Shown here: in pieces, positions 36,318 through 44,784 of the stretch | Numbering within the stretch: the stretch's first letter is position 1 | Layout: every line of letters begins with the position of its first letter | Assembly (NCBI RefSeq): GCF_018866325.1 | Contig: NZ_CP076457.1 | Location: forward strand, 868,001 to 932,000 | Origin: Streptomyces sp. YPW6 | GTDB lineage: Bacteria > Actinomycetota > Actinomycetes > Streptomycetales > Streptomycetaceae | Length of the DNA stretch: 64,000 nt | Reading direction: 5' to 3' | The notes under the pieces: model-generated | Told to the model about the DNA's origin: nothing | What the model saw: only the letters and a program-made list of their open reading frames with translations | Databases searched by the model: none | Position numbers and translations under genes: made by a program

Positions 36318-36675
36318 GACACTCAGCGTATCGACGGACACACTCCGTACGGGGCGGGACGGCCGAGCCCGTGTGGCCCAGGGCACACGGACCCAGGGGT
36401 GGCGCGCTCGTTACCCGCCAGTTAATCTCATCTGAGCGGGGCACACTCCCCGCAGACTCCGGTGGCCTGGTGACGCAGCCACCCGGAGTGCCTGTCGGTT
36501 CGGCTCCATGTGCGACGTGACTCCGGGACAGAGTCCGTCCCCCCTCCCGGCCGGGCGCGCTCCTCGCGCCTCGGCCCCGTGCTCCACGACACGCAGCTTC
36601 CGTACACCGCGCGCCGCTCCCTCATCGCCGCGCGCGCTGTGCTCCCCCAGTCGTCACTCACCCTGGAGTCCCGTG
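36318..36675. other. Intergenic region between the HEAT and 3-hydroxybutyryl-CoA dehydrogenase genes
   Basis: 358 bp. It contains GTTACCCGCCAGTTAA, an AT-rich island near 36410-36427 that could be a promoter or operator. A hairpin at 36436-36453 (GCGGGG-CACACT-CCCCGC) follows. A plus-strand frame to the dehydrogenase start is open but lacks a ribosome site before the ATG at 36676. No gene is called. Confidence 0.45.
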
Positions 36676-38457
36676 ATGGACACCCCTCTCTCCACCATCG
36701 CCGTCGTCGGCCTCGGCACCATGGGCACCGGCATCGCCGAGGTCCTGGCCCTGGCGGGCCGCGAGGTCATCGGCATCGACATCAGCGAGGCGGCCGCCCT
36801 CGGGGCCGTCGCCTCCCTCGAAGCGTCCACCGCGCGCGCCGTGACGCGCGGACGGATCACCGAGGAGGAGCGGGCCGCCGCGCTCGCCCGCTTCCGTACC
36901 GCGGACACGCTCCAGGCCGCCGCCGATGCCGAGCTGGTCGTCGAGGTGGTGCCGGAGTCGTACGAGATCAAGCAGCAGGTGTTCCGGGAGCTGGACGCGA
37001 TCGTCTCCCCCACCACGATCCTGGCCACCGGCACCAACGCGCTGTCGGTGACCCGGCTGGCCGCCGAGTCGCAGCGCCCCGAGCGCGTGCTCGGCCTGCA
37101 CTTCTTCAACCCGGCGCCCGCGATGAAGCTGGTCGAGGTGGTCTCCTCGGTGCTGACCGCGCCGCCCGCCGTCGAGGCCGTCACCCGGCTCGCCCGGGAG
37201 CTGGGCAAGGAGCCCGTCGCGGTCGGCGACCGGCCGGGATTCGTCGCTGACGGGCTGCTCTTCGGCTACCTCAACCAGGCCGCCGCGATGTACGAGGCGA
37301 ACTACGCCTCCCGCGAGGACATCGACGCCGCGATGAAGCTGGGCTGCGGGCTGCCGATGGGCCCGCTCGCCCTGCTCGACCTGATCGGCATCGACACGGC
37401 GCGCACGGTCCTGGAGGCCATGTACGCCGAGTCCCACGACCGGCTGCACGCCCCGGCCCCGATCCTCGGGCAGCTCGGCAGCGCGGGCCTGACCGGCCGG
37501 AAGGCCGGGCGCGGCTTCTACACGTACGACGCCCCGGGCGGCCAGGACGTGGTGCCCGACGCGCTGACCCCTGCGTCCGGCGCCGAGGCGGGCGCGGGGC
37601 GCGAGGTGGCGTCGGTGGGCGTCGCGGGCTCCGGGACCATGGCCTCCGGGATCGCGGAGGTCTTCGCGAAGGCCGGGTACACCGTGGTCCTGGCCGCCCG
37701 CAGCCAGGAGAAGGCGGACACCGCCAAGGGCCGGATCGCGAAGTCGCTGGAGCGTTCGGTCAGCAAGGGGCGGCTGAGCGCCGAGGCCCGCGACGAGACG
37801 CTGGGGCGGATCACGGCGGCCGGTTCGCTGGACGCCTTCGCCGAGGTCGACCTCGCCGTCGAGGCGGTCGCCGAGGACCTGGAGATCAAGCAGCAGCTGT
37901 TCGCCGCCCTGGACAAGGTCTGCCGTCCCGGCGCGGTGCTCGCCACCACCACCTCCTCGCTGCCGGTCGTCGCCGTCGCGCGGGCGACCGCACGCCCCGA
38001 GGACGTCATCGGGATGCACTTCTTCAACCCGGCGCCCGCGATGAAGCTGGTGGAGGTGGTCCGCACCGTCCTGACCGCCGACGACGTGCACGCCACGGTC
38101 CGCGCGGTGTGCGCGAAGATCCGCAAGCACCCGGTGGACTGCGGGGACCGGGCCGGGTTCATCGTGAACGCGCTGCTGTTCCCGTACCTCAACAACGCGA
38201 TCAAGATGGTCGAGGAGCACTACGCCTCGCTGGACGACATCGACGCGGCGATGAAGCTGGGCGGCGGCTACCCGATGGGCCCGTTCGAACTGCTCGACGT
38301 GGTCGGCCTGGACGTCTCGCTGGCCATCGAGAAGGTGCTGCACCGGGAGTTCCGCGACCCGGGCCTGGCGCCCGCGCCGCTGCTGGAGCACCTGGTCGCC
38401 GCGGGCTGCCTCGGCCGCAAGACGGGGCGCGGCTTCCGCGAATATGCCCGTCGCTGA
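36676..38457 (+). CDS. 3-hydroxybutyryl-CoA dehydrogenase, tandem-duplicated two-domain form
   Basis: 593 residues, made of two complete ~290-residue 3-hydroxyacyl-CoA dehydrogenases. Each half has a NAD-binding motif (GLGTMGTG at 12-19; GSGTMASG in the second half), the catalytic-His segment HFFNPAPAMKLVEVV, and a C-terminal DDIDAAMKLG.G.PMGP.LLD domain. Single-domain versions are the usual bacterial form. It interconverts acetoacetyl-CoA and 3-hydroxybutyryl-CoA, feeding crotonyl-CoA to Ccr 3 kb downstream. The ATG at 36676 follows CTGGAG 9 bp before. A TetR gene follows 91 bp later. Confidence 0.92.
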   Translation: MDTPLSTIAVVGLGTMGTGIAEVLALAGREVIGIDISEAAALGAVASLEASTARAVTRGRITEEERAAALARFRTADTLQAAADAELVVEVVPESYEIKQQVFRELDAIVSPTTILATGTNALSVTRLAAESQRPERVLGLHFFNPAPAMKLVEVVSSVLTAPPAVEAVTRLARELGKEPVAVGDRPGFVADGLLFGYLNQAAAMYEANYASREDIDAAMKLGCGLPMGPLALLDLIGIDTARTVLEAMYAESHDRLHAPAPILGQLGSAGLTGRKAGRGFYTYDAPGGQDVVPDALTPASGAEAGAGREVASVGVAGSGTMASGIAEVFAKAGYTVVLAARSQEKADTAKGRIAKSLERSVSKGRLSAEARDETLGRITAAGSLDAFAEVDLAVEAVAEDLEIKQQLFAALDKVCRPGAVLATTTSSLPVVAVARATARPEDVIGMHFFNPAPAMKLVEVVRTVLTADDVHATVRAVCAKIRKHPVDCGDRAGFIVNALLFPYLNNAIKMVEEHYASLDDIDAAMKLGGGYPMGPFELLDVVGLDVSLAIEKVLHREFRDPGLAPAPLLEHLVAAGCLGRKTGRGFREYARR

Positions 38458-38471
38458 CCCGGGGGCCGGGT

Positions 38472-38507
38472 GGGGCGGGCTGCTGGGGCCCTCCGGCGGC
38501 CCGCCCC
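38472..38507 (+). terminator. Stem-loop after the 3-hydroxybutyryl-CoA dehydrogenase gene
   Basis: GGGGCGGGC (38472-38480) pairs perfectly with GCCCGCCCC (38499-38507) across an 18-nt loop, 15 bp after the stop. It sits before the TetR start, so the two genes may be transcribed separately. Confidence 0.5.
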
Positions 38508-38548
38508 CGCAGGCGCGCTCTCCTGCACCGATGGGTTACGTTCATGCC

Positions 38549-39364
38549 ATGTCCCAGCCCGCCAAGTCACCCCGTGCCACCGCCGCGACCGACGCCCCGG
38601 AGACCACCGCGGGGACGCGGGCGGCCGCCCAACGGCTCAAGATGCGCCGCGAACTGGCCGCCGCCGCGATGGAGCTCTTCGCCACGAAGGGCTACGAGGC
38701 GACCACCGTCGACGAGATCGCGGGCGCCGCGGGCGTCGCCCGCCGGACCTTCTTCCGCCACTTCCGCTCCAAGGAAGAGGCCATCTTCCCGGACCACGAC
38801 GACACCCTCGTCAGGGCCGAGGCCGTTCTGAACGCCGCCCCCGCGCACGAGCACCCGCTCGACACCGTCTGCCGCGGCATCAAGGAAGTCATGAAGATGT
38901 ACGCGGCCAAGCCCGCCGTCTCCGTGGCCCGTTACAAACTCACCCGTGAGGTGCCGACCCTCCGGGAGGCCGAGATCGCGTCGGTGGCCCGCTACGAGCG
39001 GCTGTTCACCCGCTATCTCCTCGGCCACTTCGACGAGCGCGACCACCATGTGGGCAACGACGACCCGCTGCTCGCGGAGGTCGCCGCGTCCGCCGTCGTC
39101 ACCGCGCACAACCACGTGCTGCGCCGCTGGCTGCGGGCGGGCGGCCAGGGCGATGTGGAGGCCCAGCTCGACCGGGCGTTCGCCATCGTGCGCGACACCT
39201 TCGGCACGGGGATCGGGGCCGGCCGGACCGCGCAGGCCGAGCCCGAGCGGGTCCCGGCCGCCTCGGTGGCCGCGGACGGCGAGGTGCTCGTCGCGGTGGC
39301 GCGTACGGACGCCCCGCTGGACGAGGTCATGCGGACGATCCAGCAGGCGCTCAAGGACCGCTGA
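38549..39364 (+). CDS. TetR-family transcriptional regulator
   Basis: 271 residues. The N-terminal HTH is clear: LAAAAMELFATKGYEATTVDEIAGAAGVARRTFFRHFRSKEEA within about residues 38-80. The ligand domain follows, plus a ~40-residue tail. The ATG at 38549 has no ribosome site and follows TTACGT at a distance fitting a leaderless transcript; an in-frame ATG lies at 38531. Lying between the 3-hydroxybutyryl-CoA dehydrogenase and the ethylmalonyl-CoA genes, it is a candidate regulator of both, with an acyl-CoA as possible effector. Its 3' end overlaps the convergent endonuclease-like gene by 14 bp. Confidence 0.88.
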   Translation: MSQPAKSPRATAATDAPETTAGTRAAAQRLKMRRELAAAAMELFATKGYEATTVDEIAGAAGVARRTFFRHFRSKEEAIFPDHDDTLVRAEAVLNAAPAHEHPLDTVCRGIKEVMKMYAAKPAVSVARYKLTREVPTLREAEIASVARYERLFTRYLLGHFDERDHHVGNDDPLLAEVAASAVVTAHNHVLRRWLRAGGQGDVEAQLDRAFAIVRDTFGTGIGAGRTAQAEPERVPAASVAADGEVLVAVARTDAPLDEVMRTIQQALKDR

Positions 39365-40130
39365 GACCGGCACGCGGCTCCTCGGGGACCGCCGCTGCCG
39401 GCTCCCAGGGCGGCGCCCCGCCCCCGGCCCAGGCGGCCAGCTCCTCGGGGCCGCAGCAGAGGATGCCGCACTGCTCGGCGTAGTCGAGGGCGGGTTCGGT
39501 GAAGCCGCCGGTGGAGACGACGAGCGCGACCTCGGCCGCGTGGACCGCGTAGCAGGTGCCGCCGAAGCGCTGGAGGTCCTGCGACCCGGCCCGGTTGCCG
39601 GTGCCGTAGCGCTTGCACTGGACGACGAGGCGGCGGCCGTCCGGGGTGGTGGCGAGCACGTCGGCGCCGAGGTCGCCCGCGCCGCCCACCACCCCGGCGT
39701 CCGCGCAGCCGTCGCGTCGGCACAGTTCAGCGACGGCCTCTTCGAAGGCGTAGGGGTCCAGCTGGGTGTAGTCGACGGGGTGGGCGGCCTCCGGCGGTGC
39801 GTCCGGGTCCTGGGTCCGGGCGGCCTCGGCGGCGGCGTCCAGCTCCGCGAGACCGGTGTCGACGATGTCGTACGCGGCCTCGGTCACGGCTGCCGCGACC
39901 CGCCGGGCGCGACGGCGGCGGAGCACCGCGACGGTGCCGGCGCCGAGGATCGCGGCCGCCAGGAGCACGGCCGCCACCGGATCGCGCAGCGCGCTGTGCC
40001 AGGCCGCCCGCACCGTCATGCCGCCGCCCGCGACGACCAGCGCGACCAGGGCGAAGCCGAAGGTGGTGCGCCGGAGGTCGAAGGAGGTACGCCGGTCCCG
40101 GATGCTCCGTCTGCGCATGGATATGCCCAT
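39351..40130 (-). CDS. Membrane-anchored restriction-endonuclease-like (Mrr_cat) protein
   Basis: 259 residues. Two membrane helices near the N-terminus (FGFALVALVVAGGGMTV and VAAVLLAAAILGAGTVAVL) are followed by a basic stretch and a PD-(D/E)xK nuclease-like domain. The domain reads YAFEEAVAELCRRDGC, then GDLGADVLATTPDGRRLVVQCKRYG: the D-x(n)-QxK signature of Mrr. QDLQRFGGTCYAVHAAEVALVVSTGGFTEPA completes it. Similar small membrane proteins are common in streptomycetes and are not linked to a methylase. No restriction partner lies nearby. The start at 40130 is tentative; an ATG at 40118 is possible. Confidence 0.78.
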   Translation of the reverse strand: MGISMRRRSIRDRRTSFDLRRTTFGFALVALVVAGGGMTVRAAWHSALRDPVAAVLLAAAILGAGTVAVLRRRRARRVAAAVTEAAYDIVDTGLAELDAAAEAARTQDPDAPPEAAHPVDYTQLDPYAFEEAVAELCRRDGCADAGVVGGAGDLGADVLATTPDGRRLVVQCKRYGTGNRAGSQDLQRFGGTCYAVHAAEVALVVSTGGFTEPALDYAEQCGILCCGPEELAAWAGGGAPPWEPAAAVPEEPRAGLSGP

Positions 40131-40263
40131 CGCCGCCCACCCCTGCTTCCTGCCGATTTCAAGATCGTTGCGCGGTTCCGTCTGCCCCGGGCCGCGCGTT
40201 CGACGCGTGGGCCGGCCCGGGAATCCGCTCGCCCGCCGCGCGCCGCCGTGCTGAGCTGCCCGG

Positions 40264-41070
40264 ATGAGAAGTGATGTGGACGTCCACGAGGTACGCGCCC
40301 TGTACGACCGCGCGATGCGCGAGCACGCCCGTCCCGACGGCCCCGGTGTCCGGGTCGAGCGGGCTGGTCCCGTCGTCCGCCAGGTGGGCGGCCCCGACGA
40401 CTGGAACGGGGTCGTCTGGTCGTCCCCGGATCTGGACGCCGAGGGGGCCGACGCGGCGATCGCGGCGCAGATCGGGCACTGCGCGGCGCTCGGCCTGCCG
40501 GAGTTCGAGTGGAAGCTGTACGCGCACGACCGGCCCGGCGATCTGGGCGGCCGGCTGCGGGCCGCCGGGTTCGCCCCCGGGCCGCCGGAGACGCTGCTGG
40601 TGGCTCCGGCCGAGTCGCTGACCGGGCCGGTGGCCCTGCCCGACGGCGTCACCCTGCGCCCCGTGACGGACGCGGCGGGGGCGGAGCTGATGGCGCTGGC
40701 CCATGAGCGGGCGTTCGGCACGGACGGGAGACGGCTGCTGCACCAGGTGGTGAAGCGGCTGGAGCGGGCGCCCGAGGACTTCGTGGCGGTCGTGGCGGTG
40801 GACGGCGACGGCGAGCCGGTCTGCTCCGGGCGGCTGGAGCTGCATCCGGGCACCGGGTTCGCCGGGCTCTGGGGCGGGGGGACGGTCGCCGCCTGGCGCG
40901 GCAGGGGCCTCTACCGGGCCCTGGTGGCGTACCGGGCCCGGATCGCCGCCGAGCGAGGCCACCGCCACCTCCAGGTCGACGCGAGCGGTATGTCGGCCCC
41001 GATCCTGGCCCGGCTCGGCTTCACGGCGTTCGGAACGACGACGCCGTATGTGTACCGCCCGGCTCGCTGA
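40264..41070 (+). CDS. GNAT-family N-acetyltransferase
   Basis: 268 residues. The second half holds a GNAT fold: VTLRPVTDAAGAELMALAHE (strand 1/helix 1), VCSGRLELHPGTGFAGLWGGGTVAAWRGRGLYRALVAYRAR (strand 4, with the acetyl-CoA loop R-G-R-G-L), and a late GHRHLQVDASGMSAPILARLGF. The first ~130 residues look like a degenerate N-terminal half. The acceptor is unknown. The ATG at 40264 has no ribosome site. It starts 133 bp from the divergent endonuclease-like gene and is followed by the ccr promoter region. Confidence 0.82.
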   Translation: MRSDVDVHEVRALYDRAMREHARPDGPGVRVERAGPVVRQVGGPDDWNGVVWSSPDLDAEGADAAIAAQIGHCAALGLPEFEWKLYAHDRPGDLGGRLRAAGFAPGPPETLLVAPAESLTGPVALPDGVTLRPVTDAAGAELMALAHERAFGTDGRRLLHQVVKRLERAPEDFVAVVAVDGDGEPVCSGRLELHPGTGFAGLWGGGTVAAWRGRGLYRALVAYRARIAAERGHRHLQVDASGMSAPILARLGFTAFGTTTPYVYRPAR

Positions 41071-41168
41071 CCGCCTGCCAGCAGGACAGAACGTCTCGTA
41101 ACGCCCATCGTGTTGCTCATGCGTGCCCACGAGATGACAAGTGAGAGAAATTGTTGGCACTGGGTGCC

Positions 41169-41197
41169 TTGTCAGGTGTCACGGAGTGCCATACGTT
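41169..41197 (+). promoter_or_regulatory. Candidate promoter of the ethylmalonyl-CoA operon
   Basis: TTGTCA (41169-41174) and TACGTT (41192-41197) are spaced by 17 bp, close to the housekeeping consensus of streptomycetes. The expected start is near 41204. It is the best promoter match seen upstream of ccr. Confidence 0.6.
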
Positions 41198-41212
41198 GAA
41201 GGTGTCCGGGCG

Positions 41213-41245
41213 GCCGGCGTACGGGGACCTCACCCGTACGCCGGC
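41213..41245 (+). other. 13-bp hairpin at the 5' end of the ccr leader
   Basis: GCCGGCGTACGGG (41213-41225) and CCCGTACGCCGGC (41233-41245) form a perfect stem with a 7-nt GACCTCA loop. It begins only about 10 nt after the predicted transcription start. It could stabilise the transcript, attenuate it, or, as DNA, act as an operator. Confidence 0.6.
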
Positions 41246-41424
41246 TGTCCCCGCAACCACCGTGCTGCGCGCCCGGACGCCTGCGTCACAGGCACCTTCT
41301 GCTCCACCGAGCAAAGCCAGCTCCACCTGCCGAACCGACGGCAACACCTCCACACCGCACCGCTCCCCCTGCCAGCAGGGCCCCTCAAGCGTTCCCTCGA
41401 CGCCGCATCACCGGAGGCAACACC

Positions 41425-42762
41425 GTGAAGGAAATCCTGGACGCCATTCAGTCGCAGGACAGCACGGCCGCGGACTTCGCGGCCCTGTCCCTCCCCGAGT
41501 CCTACCGCGCGGTCACCGTGCACAAGGACGAGGCGGAGATGTTCGCCGGTCTCGCGACCCGCGACAAGGACCCCCGCAAGTCGATCCACCTCGACGACGT
41601 GCCGGTCCCCGAACTCGGCCCCGGCGAGGCCCTCGTCGCCGTGATGGCCAGCTCGGTGAACTACAACTCCGTCTGGACGTCGATCTTCGAGCCGGTCTCG
41701 ACGTTCAGCTTCCTGGAGCGGTACGGGAAGCTCAGCGAACTCACCAAGCGCCACGACCTCCCGTACCACGTCATCGGCTCCGACCTGGCGGGCGTGGTCC
41801 TGCGCACCGGCCCCGGCGTCAACGCCTGGAACCCGGGCGACGAGGTCGTCGCGCACTGCCTGTCGGTCGAGCTGGAGTCCTCCGACGGCCACAACGACAC
41901 GATGCTCGACCCCGAGCAGCGCATCTGGGGCTTCGAGACGAACTTCGGCGGCCTGGCGGAGATCGCGCTCGTCAAGTCCAACCAGCTGATGCCCAAGCCG
42001 AAGCACCTCAGCTGGGAGGAGGCCGCCGCCCCCGGCCTGGTCAACTCGACCGCCTACCGCCAGCTCGTCTCGCGCAACGGCGCGGGCATGAAGCAGGGCG
42101 ACAACGTGCTGATCTGGGGCGCCAGCGGCGGGCTCGGCTCCTACGCCACCCAGTTCGCGCTGGCCGGCGGCGCCAACCCGATCTGTGTCGTCTCCTCTCC
42201 GGAGAAGGCCGAGATCTGCCGGTCGATGGGCGCGGAGGCGGTCATCGACCGCAACGCCGAGGGCTACAAGTTCTGGAAGGACGAGCGCACCCAGGACCCG
42301 AAGGAGTGGAAGCGCTTCGGCAAGCGCATCCGCGAGTTCACCGGCGGCGAGGACATCGACATCGTCTTCGAGCACCCGGGCCGCGAGACCTTCGGCGCCT
42401 CGGTCTACGTCACCCGCAAGGGCGGCACGATCACCACCTGCGCCTCCACCTCGGGCTACATGCACGAGTACGACAACCGCTACCTGTGGATGTCCCTGAA
42501 GCGCATCATCGGCTCCCACTTCGCCAACTACCGCGAGGCGTGGGAGGCCAACCGCCTCATCGCCAAGGGCAAGATCCACCCGACGCTCTCCAAGACGTAC
42601 TCCCTGGAGGACACCGGGCAGGCCGCGTACGACGTCCACCGCAATCTCCACCAGGGCAAGGTCGGCGTCCTCGCCCTGGCCCCCCGCGAGGGCCTCGGCG
42701 TGCGTGACCAGGAAATGCGCGAGCAGCACATCGACGCCATCAACCGCTTCCGCAACGTCTGA
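41425..42762 (+). CDS. ccr: Crotonyl-CoA carboxylase/reductase
   Basis: 445 residues. Ccr reductively carboxylates crotonyl-CoA to ethylmalonyl-CoA with NADPH and CO2. It is an MDR-type dehydrogenase with cofactor loop WGASGGLGSYATQ (231-243). The four CO2-handling residues known for the Kitasatospora enzyme, N81, F170, E171 and H365, are present at the same positions (SSVNYN, WGFETN, IIGSHFANY). The GTG start at 41425 follows GGAGG at the right distance. It is the first gene of ccr-ecm-mcl-mch-mcd and also supplies ethylmalonyl-CoA for polyketides. Confidence 0.96.
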   Translation: MKEILDAIQSQDSTAADFAALSLPESYRAVTVHKDEAEMFAGLATRDKDPRKSIHLDDVPVPELGPGEALVAVMASSVNYNSVWTSIFEPVSTFSFLERYGKLSELTKRHDLPYHVIGSDLAGVVLRTGPGVNAWNPGDEVVAHCLSVELESSDGHNDTMLDPEQRIWGFETNFGGLAEIALVKSNQLMPKPKHLSWEEAAAPGLVNSTAYRQLVSRNGAGMKQGDNVLIWGASGGLGSYATQFALAGGANPICVVSSPEKAEICRSMGAEAVIDRNAEGYKFWKDERTQDPKEWKRFGKRIREFTGGEDIDIVFEHPGRETFGASVYVTRKGGTITTCASTSGYMHEYDNRYLWMSLKRIIGSHFANYREAWEANRLIAKGKIHPTLSKTYSLEDTGQAAYDVHRNLHQGKVGVLALAPREGLGVRDQEMREQHIDAINRFRNV

Positions 42763-42771
42763 GGTTCCCCG

Positions 42772-44784
42772 ATGAACGAACGTCAGAAGGACCGGCCCTG
42801 GCTCATGCGGACGTACGCAGGTCACTCGACCGCCGAGGCGTCCAACGAGCTGTACCGCCGCAACCTCTCCAAGGGCCAGACGGGTCTCTCGGTCGCCTTC
42901 GATCTGCCCACGCAGACCGGATACGACCCGGACCACATCCTCGCCCGCGGCGAGGTGGGCCGCGTCGGTGTTCCCGTCTCGCACCTCGGTGACATGCGGC
43001 GGCTGTTCCAGGACATCCCCCTGGAGCAGATGAACACCTCGATGACGATCAACGCGACCGCCATGTGGCTGCTGGCGCTCTACCAGGTGGTCGCGGAGGA
43101 GCAGGGGGCCGACGCCTCCCGGCTCCAGGGGACGACGCAGAACGACATCGTGAAGGAGTACCTCTCGCGCGGGACGCACGTCTTCCCGCCGGTGCCCTCA
43201 CTGCGGCTGACCACGGACATGATCACGTACACGGTCAACCGCATCCCCAAGTGGAACCCGATCAACATCTGCAGCTACCACCTCCAGGAGGCCGGGGCCA
43301 CCCCGGTCCAGGAGATCGCGTACGCCATGTCGACCGCCATCGCGGTGCTCGACGCGGTCCGCGACTCGGGCCAGGTGCCCGAGGAGAAGTTCGGTGACGT
43401 GGTCGCCCGCATCTCGTTCTTCGTGAACGCGGGCGTCCGCTTCATCGAGGAGATGTGCAAGATGCGCGCCTTCGGGCGGATCTGGGACCGCGTCACCCGG
43501 GAGCGGTACGGCGTCGTCGACGCCAAGCAGCGCCGCTTCCGCTACGGCGTCCAGGTCAACTCCCTCGGCCTGACCGAGGCGCAGCCGGAGAACAACGTCC
43601 AGCGCATCGTCCTGGAGATGCTGGCCGTCACCCTCTCCAAGGACGCCCGCGCCCGCGCGGTGCAGCTGCCGGCCTGGAACGAGGCGCTGGGGCTGCCCCG
43701 GCCCTGGGACCAGCAGTGGTCGCTGCGGATCCAGCAGGTGCTGGCGCACGAGAGCGATCTGCTGGAGTACGAGGACATCTTCGCCGGTTCGCACGTCATC
43801 GAGGCCAAGGTGGACGCCCTGGTCGAGGAGTCGCTGGCGGAGATCGACCGGATCCAGCAGATGGGCGGCGCGATGGCGGCCGTCGAGTCCGGCTACCTCA
43901 AGTCCGAGCTGGTCTCCTCGCACGCGGCCCGGCGGGCCAGGATCGAGGCGGGCGACGAGAAGATCGTCGGCGTCAACATCTACGAGTCCACCGAGCCCAA
44001 CCCGCTCACCTCCGACCTCGACGGCGCGATCATGACCGTCGACCCCGAGAACGAGGCCCGGGTCGTCGCGGCCCTGCACGAGTGGCGGGACAACCGCGAC
44101 GAGGCACGGGCCTCGGAGGCGCTGGCCGCGCTGAAGAAGGCCGCCGCGGGCACCGAGAACATGATGGAAGCCACCGTCGAGTGCGCCCGCGCGGGCGTCA
44201 CCACCGGCGAGTGGGCCTGGGCACTGCGGGACGTCTTCGGCGAGTTCCGCGCCCCGACCGGGGTCTCCTCGGCCCCGGTCGCGGTCACCGCGGAGCCGGG
44301 CAGCACGCTCGCCCTGGTCCGCGAGAAGGTCACCCGGACCGCCGCGGACCTGGGTGTCGGGCGACTGCGCCTGCTGGTCGGCAAGCCGGGCCTGGACGGG
44401 CACTCCAACGGGGCCGAGCAGATCGCCGTACGGGCCAGGGACGCCGGGTTCGAGGTGGTCTACCAGGGGATCCGGCTGACCCCGGAGCAGATCACCGACG
44501 CGGCACTCGCCGAGGACGTGCACTGCGTGGGCCTGTCCATCCTGTCCGGCTCGCACGCCGAGCTGGTCCCCGACGTGCTGCACCGGCTGCGCGAGGCCGG
44601 GGCTCCGGACATCCCGGTGATCGCGGGCGGCATCATCCCGCCGGCCGACGCCACCGCACTCATCGAAGCCGGAGTGGCCGCCGTCTTCACCCCGAAGGAC
44701 TTCGGCATCACGGAGATCATCGGCCGTATCGTCGACGAGATCCGGAAAGCGAACAAGCTCGACCCTCTGGAGGTCCCCGCATGA
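42772..44784 (+). CDS. ecm: Ethylmalonyl-CoA mutase, B12-dependent (MeaA-type)
   Basis: 670 residues. The catalytic TIM-barrel domain (about 1-500) includes TGLSVAFDLPTQTGYDPDH and INICSYHLQEAGATPVQE, typical of acyl-CoA mutases. A C-terminal cobalamin domain has RLLVGKPGLDGHSNGAEQI, with the base-off D-x-H-x2-G ligand motif. It continues with GLSILSGSHAELV and the VIAGGIIPPADA loop. It isomerises ethylmalonyl-CoA to methylsuccinyl-CoA. As a single-chain MeaA-type enzyme it differs from methylmalonyl-CoA mutase. It starts 9 bp after ccr and its stop overlaps the mcl start (ATGA). Confidence 0.94.
   Translation: MNERQKDRPWLMRTYAGHSTAEASNELYRRNLSKGQTGLSVAFDLPTQTGYDPDHILARGEVGRVGVPVSHLGDMRRLFQDIPLEQMNTSMTINATAMWLLALYQVVAEEQGADASRLQGTTQNDIVKEYLSRGTHVFPPVPSLRLTTDMITYTVNRIPKWNPINICSYHLQEAGATPVQEIAYAMSTAIAVLDAVRDSGQVPEEKFGDVVARISFFVNAGVRFIEEMCKMRAFGRIWDRVTRERYGVVDAKQRRFRYGVQVNSLGLTEAQPENNVQRIVLEMLAVTLSKDARARAVQLPAWNEALGLPRPWDQQWSLRIQQVLAHESDLLEYEDIFAGSHVIEAKVDALVEESLAEIDRIQQMGGAMAAVESGYLKSELVSSHAARRARIEAGDEKIVGVNIYESTEPNPLTSDLDGAIMTVDPENEARVVAALHEWRDNRDEARASEALAALKKAAAGTENMMEATVECARAGVTTGEWAWALRDVFGEFRAPTGVSSAPVAVTAEPGSTLALVREKVTRTAADLGVGRLRLLVGKPGLDGHSNGAEQIAVRARDAGFEVVYQGIRLTPEQITDAALAEDVHCVGLSILSGSHAELVPDVLHRLREAGAPDIPVIAGGIIPPADATALIEAGVAAVFTPKDFGITEIIGRIVDEIRKANKLDPLEVPA

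Larger units (their letters stand above)
41071..41424. other. Intergenic region and long 5' leader of ccr
   Basis: 354 bp. A promoter at 41169-41197 should start transcription near 41204, leaving about 220 nt of untranslated leader before the ccr GTG. The leader starts with a 13-bp hairpin (41213-41245) and has a second small one (GCCTG-CGTCA-CAGGC, about 41279-41293). I looked for a cobalamin riboswitch, because the operon includes a B12-dependent mutase, but saw no B12-box-like core. Confidence 0.5.

Noticed and set aside
41198..41424. Cobalamin riboswitch in the ccr leader
   Set aside because: No B12-box or adjoining conserved core could be found; only simple hairpins are visible.
41425..44784. 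Methylmalonyl-CoA mutase or isobutyryl-CoA mutase instead of ethylmalonyl-CoA mutase
   Set aside because: Single-chain MeaA-type architecture directly after ccr and before mcl/mch/mcd points to the ethylmalonyl-CoA pathway; MCM would be a two-subunit or longer protein.
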